This document shows, piece after piece, positions 25,315 to 37,109 of a stretch of 64,000 nt of DNA; within the stretch, counting starts at the first letter, position 1, and every line of letters starts with the position of its first letter. The notes beneath the pieces are model-generated. The model saw nothing but the letters and a program-made list of their open reading frames with translations, was not told where the DNA came from and made no database searches. This DNA is from Isoetes taiwanensis. Its lineage: Eukaryota; Streptophyta; Lycopodiopsida; Isoetales; Isoetaceae. Where the stretch lies: assembly GCA_021234155.1 (NCBI GenBank), contig JAJEKV010000002.1, positions 40,413,841-40,477,840 of the forward strand. Reading direction: 5' to 3'. The translations under genes and the position numbers were made by a program.

Positions 25315-25999
25315 GCCTTCTAGAAGAAGTTCACCCAAAGGTCCCTCTCCGAGGGTCCCCCGCTGGGGTATTGACGGGCAACTCTCCCACCCCCGAACCG
25401 CGGATCCGACTTCTACCAACGGACTCGTAACATCGACATTACCCTAGAGACCAAGTTTCGCAAGGGGGCGTAAGACCACCCCTCGCCCCGGAAAGCCAAA
25501 AGTAGCTCATGTCCAACACGTCAGTGAATTGGCCGAAGCGGAGGGTGCACACGCTCGCCATGTAGAGGGTCCGTTTTTTTTGTCGCAAAACATGACCCGT
25601 AACTTGGTCCCTAGGGTAATTTCGCCGTTTCGGACGACATGGCTTAAGTCAAATCTCCATTCCCGGCCTTTGTACCGCCCGAACGACAAAACACTTGGGT
25701 TTCTACACCTGGCCGAGTAGACACTTTTGCGGTTTTATATGTTCTCCTGACAGATCTTGAATTTTTGAGCCCGCCGAAGCAAGTTACTTGAATGGAGAAT
25801 TCAACGGCCGGATAGGGAAACCGAAGTTCCTCGAAGGGAGGCATTGGCATTTGCCCTCCCGGAGGAGCACCGTAGGAAAGCCCCGCCGGTAAATCCAAAC
25901 CCCATTTCGCGGGTTTTATTGCTTCGGTTTTCAATCGCAGCCTTCTCGACCATGTCTCAAGTGCAACCAATAAAACTCGACCTCCATAACGTAAACCCC
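25315..25999 (-). repeat. Inverted copy of the 813-bp unit
   Basis: From about 25315 the sequence is the reverse complement of the preceding unit. It ends with CCTCCATAACGTAAACC, the complement of the unit's start. Together with copy 3 it forms a near-spacerless foldback with arms of roughly 550 bp or more. Confidence 0.85.
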
Positions 26000-26645
26000 A
26001 TTAACACCTATTACGCTTTTTGAGGCCAAAACGTGGTCGACTTATGCATAATGCAATATCATCCATAAGCATATTGAGAAATCCTCAAACGAAGTATCTA
26101 AAAAAGGAAGTTACAATGAGAAAGAATTAGATAGTTAGGCATTACCCACTAATCTAAATACGTAAGAAAGTTAGTGGATAAGACCGCAAAGAAGTTACTG
26201 CATTACGGTGAGGTCGAACTTTCCCCGATGGGACACGAGCAACTAATTTTTACCATCGCCTAGATAAATCACACTAAGTCTAGACCGAGAAAATAATTTC
26301 AGGATAAACAAATTAAGTAGTGCCAAATGGATAGTTAACTGCGTTTTCAAATAGGAATTGTCAATTCTATTGCATCCATACTCCTTAGGAAGCTTAGTCA
26401 ACGATTTAAAGGATTTCTATGCAGAAGTATGACAAAGATATTCTGATGCAATTGTTTGGAATTGGGGAGCTGCCAAACTATAACGTCTAGCCACTAGTTT
26501 AGAGGATTACCATGCAGAGGAGCTCTGATACCTTCGTGCACATGACTCGGAAGCAAGGTTTTCCCGAGCAAGGTTTTCCCAAGTTTGTGTTTAGGTTTAA
26601 GGTGTTAGCTGTGGTATTTTGCTTGCTCCAACAATTACATCTCTA

Positions 26646-26790
26646 ATTCTTAGTGCAAATCGTCTAAGTGCAATAAGTTATCTTGTTTTTCAAAGAACCA
26701 TTGGATTCTTAGTGCAAATCGTCTAAGTGCAATAAGTTATCTTGTTTTTCAAAGAACCATTGGATTCTTAGTGCAAATCGTTAGAAAGAA
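26646..26790 (+). repeat. 59-bp tandem repeat
   Basis: A 59-bp unit beginning ATTCTTAGTGCAAATCG is present about 2.4 times, almost without change (starts 26646, 26705, 26764). Confidence 0.9.
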
Positions 26791-26879
26791 CCATTGGATA
26801 AGATAAATTAGATACAATTAAAACCATTGGATGACGTGGATAACTATTGGATCGTCTATAGCGAACCTTAGTACCAACT

Positions 26880-27380
26880 AGATATAGACATGGTTTAATG
26901 GTGTTCCACTAATGATATCCAAAATGGGGGGATAATGTTAGGATATTGCGTAGTCTTGCCATTTTATAATGCTTGGGGATTTGTTGCAATGGTCCTATTC
27001 CCCATAAACAATTACATCTCAAATTCTTAATGGTCTAAATTATACCAAGATGTAGGAACGGTTTAATGGTGTTCCACTAACGATATCCAAAATGGGGGAA
27101 TAATGTTAGGATATTGCATGGTCTTGCCATTTTAATGCTTGGGGATTTGTTGCAATGGTCCTTTCCTCCATAAAGAAATACATCTCACAATTCTTAATGG
27201 TTTGTTATGCAAAAATGTAGGCGTGGTTTAATGGTCTTTCTCTAACAATATCCAAAATGTTAGGATATTGTTAGGATTTTGCGTGGTCCTATGACATTAA
27301 TGCTTAGGGATTTGTTGCAATGGGTCCTGCACCCCCCCCTCAAGGAATACAAATCAAATTCTTGATGGTTTTGTTATGCA
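26880..27380 (+). repeat. ~166-bp tandem repeat, three copies
   Basis: Units begin near GGTTTAATGG at 26892, 27060 and 27225 and contain TAATGTTAGGATATTGCG and GCTTGGGGATTTGTTGCAAT. Moderately diverged; non-coding. Confidence 0.8.
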
Positions 27381-27439
27381 AAAATAGGCGTTAAGTAATT
27401 GAAGTAGTTGAAGTAACTTGTCTTACATGGAATACTAGT

Positions 27440-27960
27440 ATAAGGACATGTGATCGCACGTGCATCACATGTAGCAAATCAAGTACTCTGTCCTACCACT
27501 ATAAAGACCCGTGATATGGAAGGATAGGACATGTAGAGAATCAAGTATTCTTTCCTACTTCTATAAAGACATGTGACAATAGAAGTACTACACATGTCGT
27601 AATTCATGTATTCTTTCCTACAATGCCTTAGCAAATAAAGTACTCTGTCCTACTACTATAAAGACATGTGACATGGAAGCATACGACATGTAGAGAATCA
27701 AGTATTCTTTCCTACTTCTATAAAGACATGTGACAATAGAAGTATTACACATGTCGTAATTCATGTATTCTTTCCTACAATGCTTTAGTAAATAAAGTAC
27801 TCTGTCCTACTTCTATAAAGACGTGTGAATGGAAGCATAGGACATGTAGAGAATCAAATATTCTTTCCTACATCTATAAAGACATGTGACAATAGAATTA
27901 TTAGACATGTAGAAATTCAAGTATTCTTTCCTACAGTGGATTGTATTATAAAATGACATG
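27440..27960 (+). repeat. 157-bp tandem repeat, about 3.3 copies
   Basis: AAGTACTCTGTCCTAC recurs at 27481, 27638 and 27795, exactly 157 bp apart. Each unit is itself built of shorter pieces (TATAAAGACATGTGAC and TATTCTTTCCTAC). No coding potential. Confidence 0.9.
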
Positions 27961-28349
27961 TCACAATAGAGGAAACTACAAAACAACAGTGGATGTTTTA
28001 GTCCACTGAAAAAAGAACACCATTATCGAACAAAACCATACCTCCACAAATCCACATGTAGGATTCTTTGAAAACAGGACATGTAGACCTACCAAAACTG
28101 ATGTTTTCCACAGTGGACCAAAAACCGGGGTGAGTGTGTATAGTTTATCAACCGACTTATTCCTTCTAAGATTTTTCCCTCGAAAACCCTTCTAGTGGAG
28201 GTTTTTTAATCCTGGACAATATTAGTCTGATGTGCTCTTTATTTGGGCCCCAGAGGCTTATTGATCTTCATGGACGATAAAAACCCATTCAATTCTTATG
28301 AAATCCATGGTGCAAGTTTTATTTTTCTTTGGAAGGACGCCAGACTTTA

Positions 28350-29840
28350 TTAATAACACACCATCGTAATACATGAGTGTTGATCCTCATTAAGAGGATC
28401 TACTGATATAGATTGAGATGGAGTTGCACTAGAAGAAGGCGATGGTGCAGAAATAGCTAGAGAAGAAGGCACACGGGATGGTAATATTGGCGGATTAACT
28501 AGTGCAGAGGCAGATGAGGAAGAAGATGATACAACACGACATTTAAGTGAAGTGGCTGCTATGTGACATGGGATAGGAGCAGTTGGGGAGGTAGAGACAA
28601 AAGTATGCCTAGACCTGTAAGTAGCGAAAGCCTCAATATTGGGAAACATCTTGGCAAGCTCAGGTCCATTAAGCAGATGTAGTTTGTACTTGAAAAAAAG
28701 TGGGCCACTTTTGACCACTACTGACTGAAGAATAGAAACACAAGTAACACAAATTCGAGGACCATTAACAATAGAATGGGCAAGATGCATATCCAATTCA
28801 TTGACAATAACAATCATAAAATTAGACACTTGCAGTTCTAGTGGAAAATTCGCTAAGGCAAGCCAACAAGGCATGCGCAATGCACCAGACTTACTTGGCA
28901 AGAATCCAGGAGAATAAACCTGTATAGAAGATAATGTCCCCAAAAGGGATCAACACCACGCTCCACAAGCCTGTCAACTAGAAGTGAAGAGTCAAACATG
29001 ACCAAGAAGAAATTATTATCTTTATCCAAAACTTTTAGAGACGTATAATAAGGGAGACCTAGTCTCTGAAGGTGATGTTTTAGTCAGAATCCAACTCTCC
29101 TGAGATCCAAAAACTATCGAGTGAAATGGCAAGCAACTGCATGAGACACAAGGTTTTGAACACATTGCAAATGAGTATTATGATCAATTTCAATAACTGG
29201 TAGGCCAGTCTGTGTAAAAGCATTTGAACACTATTGTGCCTCATAGAATGCACCCTCAGGAGGCAATTGAACATCCATACGGTCATCTTATGCTTGTAAC
29301 TCATTTAGATACGAGCTCAATTCTTTCTTGTAATTCTGTAACATAATATTCAATGCATCAGAAACACGAGCAGATTGCACATTGGATGTCAAATCACGTT
29401 TGATCCAATCGCTAAATTGTGTAGAAGGTGCTCTAGCCACAACATCAGAAGAACCCCAAGGAGAAGAAGAAGCGGACACATGCCCAGCAGAAGTAGACAA
29501 AAAAGAAACAAAAGCAACAATAGAAGTATTTACAGTGGTCTCTACTTGGGAAGTAGACAAAGGTGCAGATTTAGAAAGAGGGGGGGAGTGTTGCAAGCTT
29601 GTACTCATATTAATAAGAGAAGGGTCAAAAGCAAGAGGATTGAGGCGAGAATTATTGGGTAAACTAGGAAGCGGCAAAGGAGAATTCATATCATGTGCAA
29701 AAGAAGAAGGAGAAGCACCACCTACCACTTTCCCGTGATAATTGATTGTCATCCTTCCAAAAAAAAGGGGGGGGGAAGTAGAAGCACCATCTATCACTTT
29801 CTTGGCTAACGAACGTGTTCCGAAAGCTGACATGGCGAAG
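28350..29840 (-). mobile_element. LINE ORF1-like fragment (DUF4283 type)
   Basis: Minus-strand order: an N-terminal piece starting MSAFGTRSLAKKVIDGA (about 29833), a Ser/Pro-rich linker, then LGLPYYTSLKVLDKDNNFF, LLVDRLVERG and YSPGFLPSKSGALRMPCWLA followed by LANFPLEL (about 28830-28920), which fits the DUF4283 domain of plant LINE ORF1 proteins. A Cys-rich knuckle is not seen. Stops around 28943 and 29280 show it is dead. Confidence 0.55.
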
Positions 29841-31600
29841 TTGATATATGGTCATGAGCTGACATGGCAAATGGCATCTTCCTTGTTGATATCATTCCAT
29901 TAAAGTACATAATCTGAATCCCTTCTAATTTTATATACATTGTCTTACCAAGAAGTGACCCATGCAATTTCGTTTGTAAGACTCACCATGCAATCTTCTC
30001 TTTCGTCTAGTAAGTGGCCGCTGCTCAATTGTATTAACATGATCCTCTCCTTCTCCTCCTTTCTTATCCTTCTTTTTTCTTTGCAGTTCAATGTTTTTCT
30101 TAGCTAGGTGACTTGCCTCACTCACGCCATGTAGCTACTTAACTATATCAGCAGGAACCCCTGCCTTCTTTTCTTTCCTTTACTTCTTCTCTTCCCTTCA
30201 CTTGGTTTTAAGTGCATGATTGTCATATGCATATGCTCAGTGTGCTGCTCAACTATGTGAGAGGTTGTATTAGAAGTGCTCCCACTCATGTTTCCCTTCT
30301 TTTTCTTTCTTTTATTCTTTCCTTTGCTGTGTTGTGGACTACTTGGCTTGGTTCTTCAGCTGTTCTTATAGCCTCACTATGATTTTTTGCTATGCTTTTA
30401 GTTGTATGACCAAGATCCTTTAGTTATTCAACACATTGTTCTTATAACCTCGCTAGGATCTTCCACTATGTACTCAGTAGTATGACCAAGCTCCTCTAGT
30501 TAACACTCAACACCTTGGTGCTCAGCAGGTTGACCATATCCATCCTTTTCCCCATTTGCTTTTCTTTCTTCTTGCCATGACTTCTGCCTCAGATGGATGA
30601 TTTTCCTCACAGCTTCATACATATCATAATTGCACTTGTAGCTATATTTCAAATACCAATTAGCTCACCATTTCTTTTTCTCTTTTTCTCTTTTCTGTTA
30701 GGTTCCTGTGGACGTAAAAATTCATCTTATCTTTTCGTTGCGAAGACTTACAAAATATATTCATTAATTGTTCTCATTAGGCTAATTTTCCAGCTTCTGG
30801 CATTTCCTAAGCTCTATAAAATTTGTTGGGCAATGCACATTCATCCTCTTCTTAAGCAAACCTGCAATATAAAATAGGGCAGAAACACCCTGAGCTGTTT
30901 GAATTTCTTTTTTAACCCTTTTTTTCTACTCATTGCAAAATTAATGGACAAATCCTTCCGGATGAAAGAATGGTTGGGCGGATTTCATGCCTCAACCCCT
31001 TCCAACACATATGATATTTTTCACAAAATACCCATTGCTTGCCAAACACATATCATTGGAAAACCTGGGACAATGGATGAATATATTTCTTAATGCAAAT
31101 GACAGACCAAATGCGACAAAAGTTAACAAGAACAAGGGTCCTTGAACGGTGAATGGGTCCAGGGTTGGAAATTGAAGGTTGCAGGCAAAAGATCATTTAC
31201 TATGCAAAAGATCAAGTATACATTTCACATAGCCTTGCACAATGCAAGTAAAAAAAGAAGGGGGGAGGGGGAGGGGGGATAATAAAAAGTCATTTTTTGC
31301 TAAGATGTATTATAACCAATACATGTGCTCATGTAATATGACCACCATGTTTTTGAATTATTTTCATATGTATATGCATGTGCTTGACCATTACATATTT
31401 GCACTCTCGTGATACAGGACTCTTAGAACCTCATAGTTTTTGTCCCTCATTAGATCAATGTTTTGTCTCTCTCTGTTGTAGTAACATGCGCCGATTTGTA
31501 GGATTTTTTAATACAATAATAATCAACACTGCTTTTATTCATTATGTTATGCAACATGGAGGAGCATCATAAAATGAACTTATGTATTGGCAATCTGTGA
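29841..31600. other. No gene recognised
   Basis: T-rich sequence with a short Lys-rich minus-strand frame (29931-30125) that I cannot place. G-rich runs at 31258-31279. Probably old intergenic or transposon sequence. Confidence 0.35.
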
Positions 31601-31625
31601 CATTGTTGGTACGTAGTCTTCTCGA

Positions 31626-31660
31626 TGTACCAGGGATACATGTTGTGTATCCCTGGTACA
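31626..31660. repeat. 15-bp perfect palindromic hairpin
   Basis: TGTACCAGGGATACA, five loop bases, then its exact reverse complement. Too short to be a plant microRNA precursor, and no terminator role is expected in a plant nuclear locus. Confidence 0.9.
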
Positions 31661-32689
31661 CCTAGAGTTGTAATTGCCAGCCTCATGTGACAAATGTACG
31701 TAGTCTTATCTATTTATTTTCTTTCAAGGCTTGCACAATAGAGCATTGCATGCTAACAATTCTAAGGTACAGTGCACAGGCAACATTATATTTATTCTCC
31801 TTAAACTAAAAAGCCCATTTAATGTTTTCCATGCATTGATTTCATTAATAATATTGCAAAGTGTAAGTACTACGATTGTGATCATAGAGATATCTATATG
31901 AAACAATGCTGAACAAGATATAACAACTCTTTGAAAATGATATTAAATTAAAAGCAACAATCCCATTCGATAACGAATTACTTGGTGGCCTTATCTAGAA
32001 TACCCACCCCATTTGTTGAATGAAACTTATAAATGTTGCTAAAAGATCCTTCAAACTACTTGGTACTTGTCTACCATGGCTACATTGACTTAAGGTGTAA
32101 TAAGTCTCTAATACAAAGCGTACCTAGGGGCAAACTGTCATTCATGTAGGTGAAGGGCATATTTTGAGTATATGCTCAGATATACCCGATGTCCCTTGTG
32201 ACTGGCCTAAACCTGCAACCTCTTTCAAACAATATGTTTTCTAGGCCTCTCCTTCTTCCTGTCCACTTCTACAGTTGCGAACTATGTCTGCATTATCTAC
32301 ATGATTCAAAAAAAAAACAAGGTGCTGCGCACGGAGGGTTGCCCTCCATGGCCGGAGGGTGAAGTGGGTTAAATCGTACTTGAAAGTCGTGTTTTTACAA
32401 TCAATCAAAGTTGCTATTTTAAGATATTGACATTTTGCGAAGGTGATGGTAGCCATTTGCATTACTAACTCCTCCTTAGATGTTGAGCTCCTCTTGGACT
32501 AGGATCTAGCTGGACACATGGACTCTGAGGTTTCAGTGTAAAAACATATTGTTGCTAGGTTACTAGTAATTATAATAACAATGTTGTCAGGGTTATTTAT
32601 TGTGTGGAGGAAGTATTTACAAGCTTTTCTTGAAAGAAAACTGTGGTGTTGCAAATCTTAATTTCCAAGCTTGGCATGTAGTTGTTGGA

Positions 32690-33400
32690 GGGTTTTTCTA
32701 TAACAATGCTTCAAACTGCAATGTAGGTGCCCATGAGCATCATGAAATAGAATATATGAACCTGATGCATATGCTCAGAATTCAGCCAGGTTATAGTGTT
32801 GCAGGGGCATATGGAGCAATGAATGAGGGAGCTGCCTGCGGTTATAGTGAACATGCAAGTGGACTTGGAGCGGGCAGCTATGGAGCAACATCAAAAGCCA
32901 GAGGTGCTGCAGGAGTATATAGAGCGATGAATGAGGGAGCTGCCAGCAATTACGGTGAAAATGCAAGGTATGGAGTAGCACCATCTAGATATAATAGTAG
33001 TTATATTGGTGCTCATCGTGGTGCATATGGAAGTGGACTTGGAGCAGGCAACTATGGAGCAACATCAAAAGCCAGAAGTGCTTGGAGTGCTAACTGTAGT
33101 GCAGGTGGGTACCCAAGCGGTGACGGTGCTGGTAGGTAACTATGGTGCAACATTGTGGGGATCAGGTGCAACAACTAGGTAGAATACTGCCAGTATACCA
33201 GAGTATAGTAGCTATGCCGATGGGCAGACTGGTTGCAGCTATGCATCTAATCCAAGGGATAATTAGGGAAGCGATTAGTATGGAGCATTAGGTGGGGCTA
33301 CAGGTGCTGGAGGTTATGCCGGTACTTTTGCAAATGGTTATGAAAGTACAAGATACTCTGATAGCACTTGGAGGTCTTGCAGTTTTCTAAAAATTATAGA
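32690..33400 (+). pseudogene. Gly/Ser/Tyr/Ala-rich protein remnant (hnRNP-like tail)
   Basis: A repeat-rich frame with units such as SGLGAGSYGATSKARGA and SGLGAGNYGATSKARSA, and GAYGAMNEGAACGY-type blocks, continues in other frames after 33139 (GSGATTR, GGATGAGGYAGTFANGYES). This composition resembles the C-terminal tails of plant glycine-rich hnRNP-like RNA-binding proteins. No RRM domain is visible here, and frame changes and stops indicate a pseudogene. Confidence 0.35.
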
Positions 33401-33616
33401 GGTAATGTTGTTGCTAGAGCTAGACTTGGAAAAACTCCATTTGGAGGTAGCTATATTGCAAGTGTTGGAATCTGCTGGATGAGATGGTTTGGAGAAGGAG
33501 AAATAGAGTTAGTTTTAAATTGGCTGAGGGGGAGTGCTTCATAAAGTCTTCTCAAAAGAATCTGTTCAAGATTAAGATGCCAGGCAGGGATAGAAGAGGA
33601 GTTGTTTTTGAATTGG

Positions 33617-34440
33617 CTAAGGGGAGCGCATCATAAAGTCTTTCCCAAACATTCGTGTCGGTAGATGTAGAAAGTGTTTTTTTTCTTGTGTTATACCAGT
33701 TGGCTGCACACCTTCATATTGCATTTTTAAGAAACAATCTAGAGCAACAAGACAGTTATCATGCTGAGAATATCCAGCTATTACAGCATTCCAACACACC
33801 ACATTTGGCTCGATGCCTTCTTGTTGCATCTCCATGAAACAAATTGAAGAAAGTAAAATTTCACCATGTTGGACATACCCAGATATCATTGCACCCCATG
33901 ATACCACATTTCGAAATGGCAGACTGCTAAAGACTCGAGCTGCTTCATCCAGACTTCCACATTTGCATACATATCAATTAAGGTACTCCCTATGAACACA
34001 TATTTATGAAAACCACCTCTAATTACCCAATTGTGCACTAGTCTGCCATGGCTTACCTCCCCAATATAGGCACATGCTTTTAGGATGCTACATTCGGATT
34101 TGACAAGTTTTCAAACACATATGGATCAACGTGTTACTTGGAACAATGTCTGATTGAAGCCCACGTTCATTAATCTGGTGATGGATAAATATTTCCTGCA
34201 GAAGCTTAGATGTCATCGAACATGCTTTGAGGACTGCAACATAGATATACCTATCGCTTTCCATACCTGAAGATTGCATTTTGTGGTACAATTCAATAGC
34301 TTCATCTCCTCGATCAAGGTTAGCATTGGCTGAAATAATTGCGGCCCATGTAAATGCATTTGGTTCTACAATTTTATTGAAGCTTTTATTTGCTTCAAAT
34401 AAAAGCTGACAGTGTGCAAACAACCGAATGAGATGGTCGC
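33617..34440 (-). pseudogene. PPR protein pseudogene (PLS type)
   Basis: Minus-strand PPR motifs in order: VEPNAFTWAAIISANANLD, DEAIELYHKMQSSGMESDRY, YVAVLKACS, DIVPSNTLIHM, then after stops CGSLDEAARVF and NVVSWGAMISGYVQHGE, and PNVVCWNAVIAGYSQHDN with a final EGVQPTG. This is the P-L-S motif style of plant organellar RNA-editing or processing factors. In-frame stops and frame shifts break it near 34090 and 33910; no E or DYW domain is seen. Confidence 0.8.
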
Positions 34441-35155
34441 CTAAGGCAGTGATTGATTCAAACCCATTGTTTGCTAGGAGATATAATTACCTCAAGCTTC
34501 GATGCTAATCGTAAAACGTGAACAATCACAATGGTAATTCCTTTCGATGGGTTCCATGCTTACTGACCACCCAACAACGAGCTTGGCCCAACAATCAACC
34601 ACTCCTTGAGCACCATATATGCCATGTCCTATACATATTGTTATTTCTAGCCAAAATCTGCTGCTACAGCCGGTTCATGACAATCTGTTGCTACAGCTGC
34701 TTCATGCATTGCAGTAGCAAAGGGCACAGCATATTGGTTTGGCATTAGAGGCAATCGACAGACATTGCCCTAAAGAATGGGCCAAGGCGTTTCTTGCAAA
34801 AACCTGAGATGCATCATGTCGCGTCATTTGAACATGCGCCAAGCTTTTTAGCCCGCGGAATAACTGCAATAACAAGCTGTACCTACAAAACAAACGAAGA
34901 GTTCGCTTCCTCGTTACCCATTATTTTCCATAAGAATTCCAAGTACATTGATATGGCAGCTCTACATATTCATAAATATAATATAATGCAGATTTTGATG
35001 CAATTTTGCCTATTGCCAGAATGTCTCTCAAGGCGATGCCATACCATGAACAAAAATAAAGTAAATATCCTCAAGGACCACGCATGGCTCATCATGGGCA
35101 AACTCCCACTTATCTCTAGTATGACTACACTCCTAAATATACAATCAAATAAGAC

Positions 35156-37098
35156 TTAGTTTTTCTTGTCAGTAGTTTCATCGCCATCTGCAGCAACATA
35201 CTCCTTCTTGCTCCTTTCTAACCTTGTTAGAAAGTAAAGAACACCAAAAATCAGGCTGTAGATTCCATACCTTCCAACTTGTTCGAGGCATCTTTCTTGC
35301 CATGATTTTGTGAAATGCAGCAACATAATAGTGGAGGCCAAACAGTAGCACAATGATCCACTGGAGTACTGCGCGGAATCTTGAGGCCAAACAGTAGCAC
35401 AATGACGCCACAAGATCAATTGATTGTATAACAAGATAGAAAATATAGCCAAAAGCTTGCAGCAGTTGCAGAAATGTACAACTGGACTGGAAGGGGAGAT
35501 CTTATAGAAAAATGCTATGATGTCAAAGCCAATGAGCAGGGATGCCAATACAAGCATGGCGAAGTATACAGTCAGATATAGGTTGATAATCACAAGAATT
35601 TTCTGTATAGAAAGCATTGCTCTGATATTTTCAAACAAATAAAGAACCAACATGAGTGGCATTAAGAGAAGTCCATATGAAATCACGGAAGCTACTAAAG
35701 GAGCAAGCTGTTCCCCAAGCAGAGGCAAAATGCCTCTCGTAATGTGCTGGTTGGCAAATGCCAAGTAATCTTTGGATTTGTTTGATATCCTTTCAATCTC
35801 AGGACGCAACTGTTCTGCAACTTGATTGTCTGGCTCCCTCCAGGTCTCTCTGTTTCTCATGACTTTGCAAAAGGCAGTATACTTCATCCCTAGTCATACA
35901 TTTTTCATGGTGTACAATAATTTTAGCACCAAGGGTGTCACCAAGCTGGTGAGTTTCAGACAATGTACCAATCGCCCCATATGTAATCTGGAATCATATT
36001 GCTGCATTGTTGCCACAGGATTCTGGTCCACAGATTGAGGTAGTCATATGGGGTTGCCATCAGGATATCCAGCCAGGGCGGTTTGTGTCTTCTGTGTATA
36101 AATTGCTTGTGCATTCTGAAATCCTGCCTCCATCTAATAGATGGCATCTTCAGGTCCCTCAGCCACAATGGAAAAGTGTTTGGATATGGGTATGGGATAA
36201 GCTGCTTCACCCCAAAGTAGTAGTTTTGTGGTGGCAAGTGATCCATAGATGCCTCAGAGTCAACAGGTTAGTCCATAAAATGGATAATCGGATTTGAGCT
36301 CGCCCTTTATGCCAACAAAGGGTTGAGAGTATTGAGCATTTTTTTTTCTTGTGTGAGAGGCTTGGCGGGCATGGTCTTGGTTGTTGACCCTTTTTGGCAC
36401 GTCTCGATCTAGCCCGGCAAATCTTGCTTGCTATCTATCCCGATGCTTGGCCCAAACAACGGAAACGAGCTTTTCATCTCGCATGTGGTGGCTTTTATGG
36501 TCAATCGGAAGAGAAGGAGGTTGTTTATCTTTAAGGGCATAGATACTGCAGATGAGGTTGTTCTTCAGTGGGCGCAAGATAAAATTGTTATGGCTTACAA
36601 TTGTCCTTCTCTTGATCAAGAGAAGAAAGTACTGATCTGGCATACTTACCTTCAGATTCATTCTTTTGCATAGGCAGGTGGTTGTGCTCAGTTGGATCGG
36701 TTTGTCCACTGGGGTTATAATCCTGTCTTTGCATTTATGTTGCTCTGGTTTCTAGTTGGTGAATAAAGCTTGACGTCCTTCAAAAAAAAAAAAAAAAAAA
36801 AAAAAAGGACCATGCATTTACTTATTGTTATGTTTATTGCCAGAAGAAAAAATTACGTACCTCTTTTCATTTTCACCTCTTTCACAACACTGATACTCAC
36901 ATATGGCCTGGCATTTGAAATGCTTTGGTTAGGTGTTCCAAATAAATGCATAAAGGTAAGAGTTCGCACCGTAGAAGGACTTTCCATTGAATGTGAGAAA
37001 AAAACCAAAACGGTAGACATGGCAGATGAAGGAGTCAGAATCCTTAGCGTGCCTTGATTTAGCCATTCTCTCGTGTAATGGCATGCATCGAACATGGC
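35156..37098 (-). CDS. Multi-pass membrane protein, last two visible exons, frame disturbed
   Basis: An exon at 37098-36861 (acceptor GCTTCGCAG, donor GTACGT) splices in phase to 35889-35156, giving VKMKRG|MKYTAFCKVMRNRETW across the join. The second exon has several hydrophobic helices (PLVASVISYGLLLMPLMLVL, LVIINLYLTVYFAMLVLASL) and ends ERSKKEYVAADG. In the middle the better membrane-protein sense lies in the neighbouring frame (YIFYLVIQSIDLVAS, RAVLQWIIVLLFGLHYYVAA), then returns at YGIYSLIFGVLYFLTRLE, so two compensating shifts near 35500 and 35275 are likely. I recognise the style as a plant transmembrane protein but not the family. 5' exons were not found. Either a young pseudogene or one with sequence errors. 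Confidence 0.45.
35950..36806 (+). mobile_element. 5'-truncated LINE 3' end with poly(A), in an intron
   Basis: The plus frame reads WVWDKLLHPKVVVLWWQVIH, RCLRVNRLV, then after a stop CQQRVESIEHFFFLCERL: the zf-RVT type C-terminus of plant LINEs. A tail frame follows (36428-36673), then a 26-base poly(A) at 36781-36806. It lies antisense inside the intron of the membrane-protein gene. The 5' limit is approximate. Confidence 0.75.
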
Positions 37099-37109
37099 CT
37101 GCGAAGCAG

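Noticed and set aside
29375-29738. Plus-strand charged frames
   Set aside because: Shadows of the minus-strand LINE ORF1 linker.
31626-31660. microRNA precursor
   Set aside because: The stem is only 15 bp with a 5-base loop and no longer arms.
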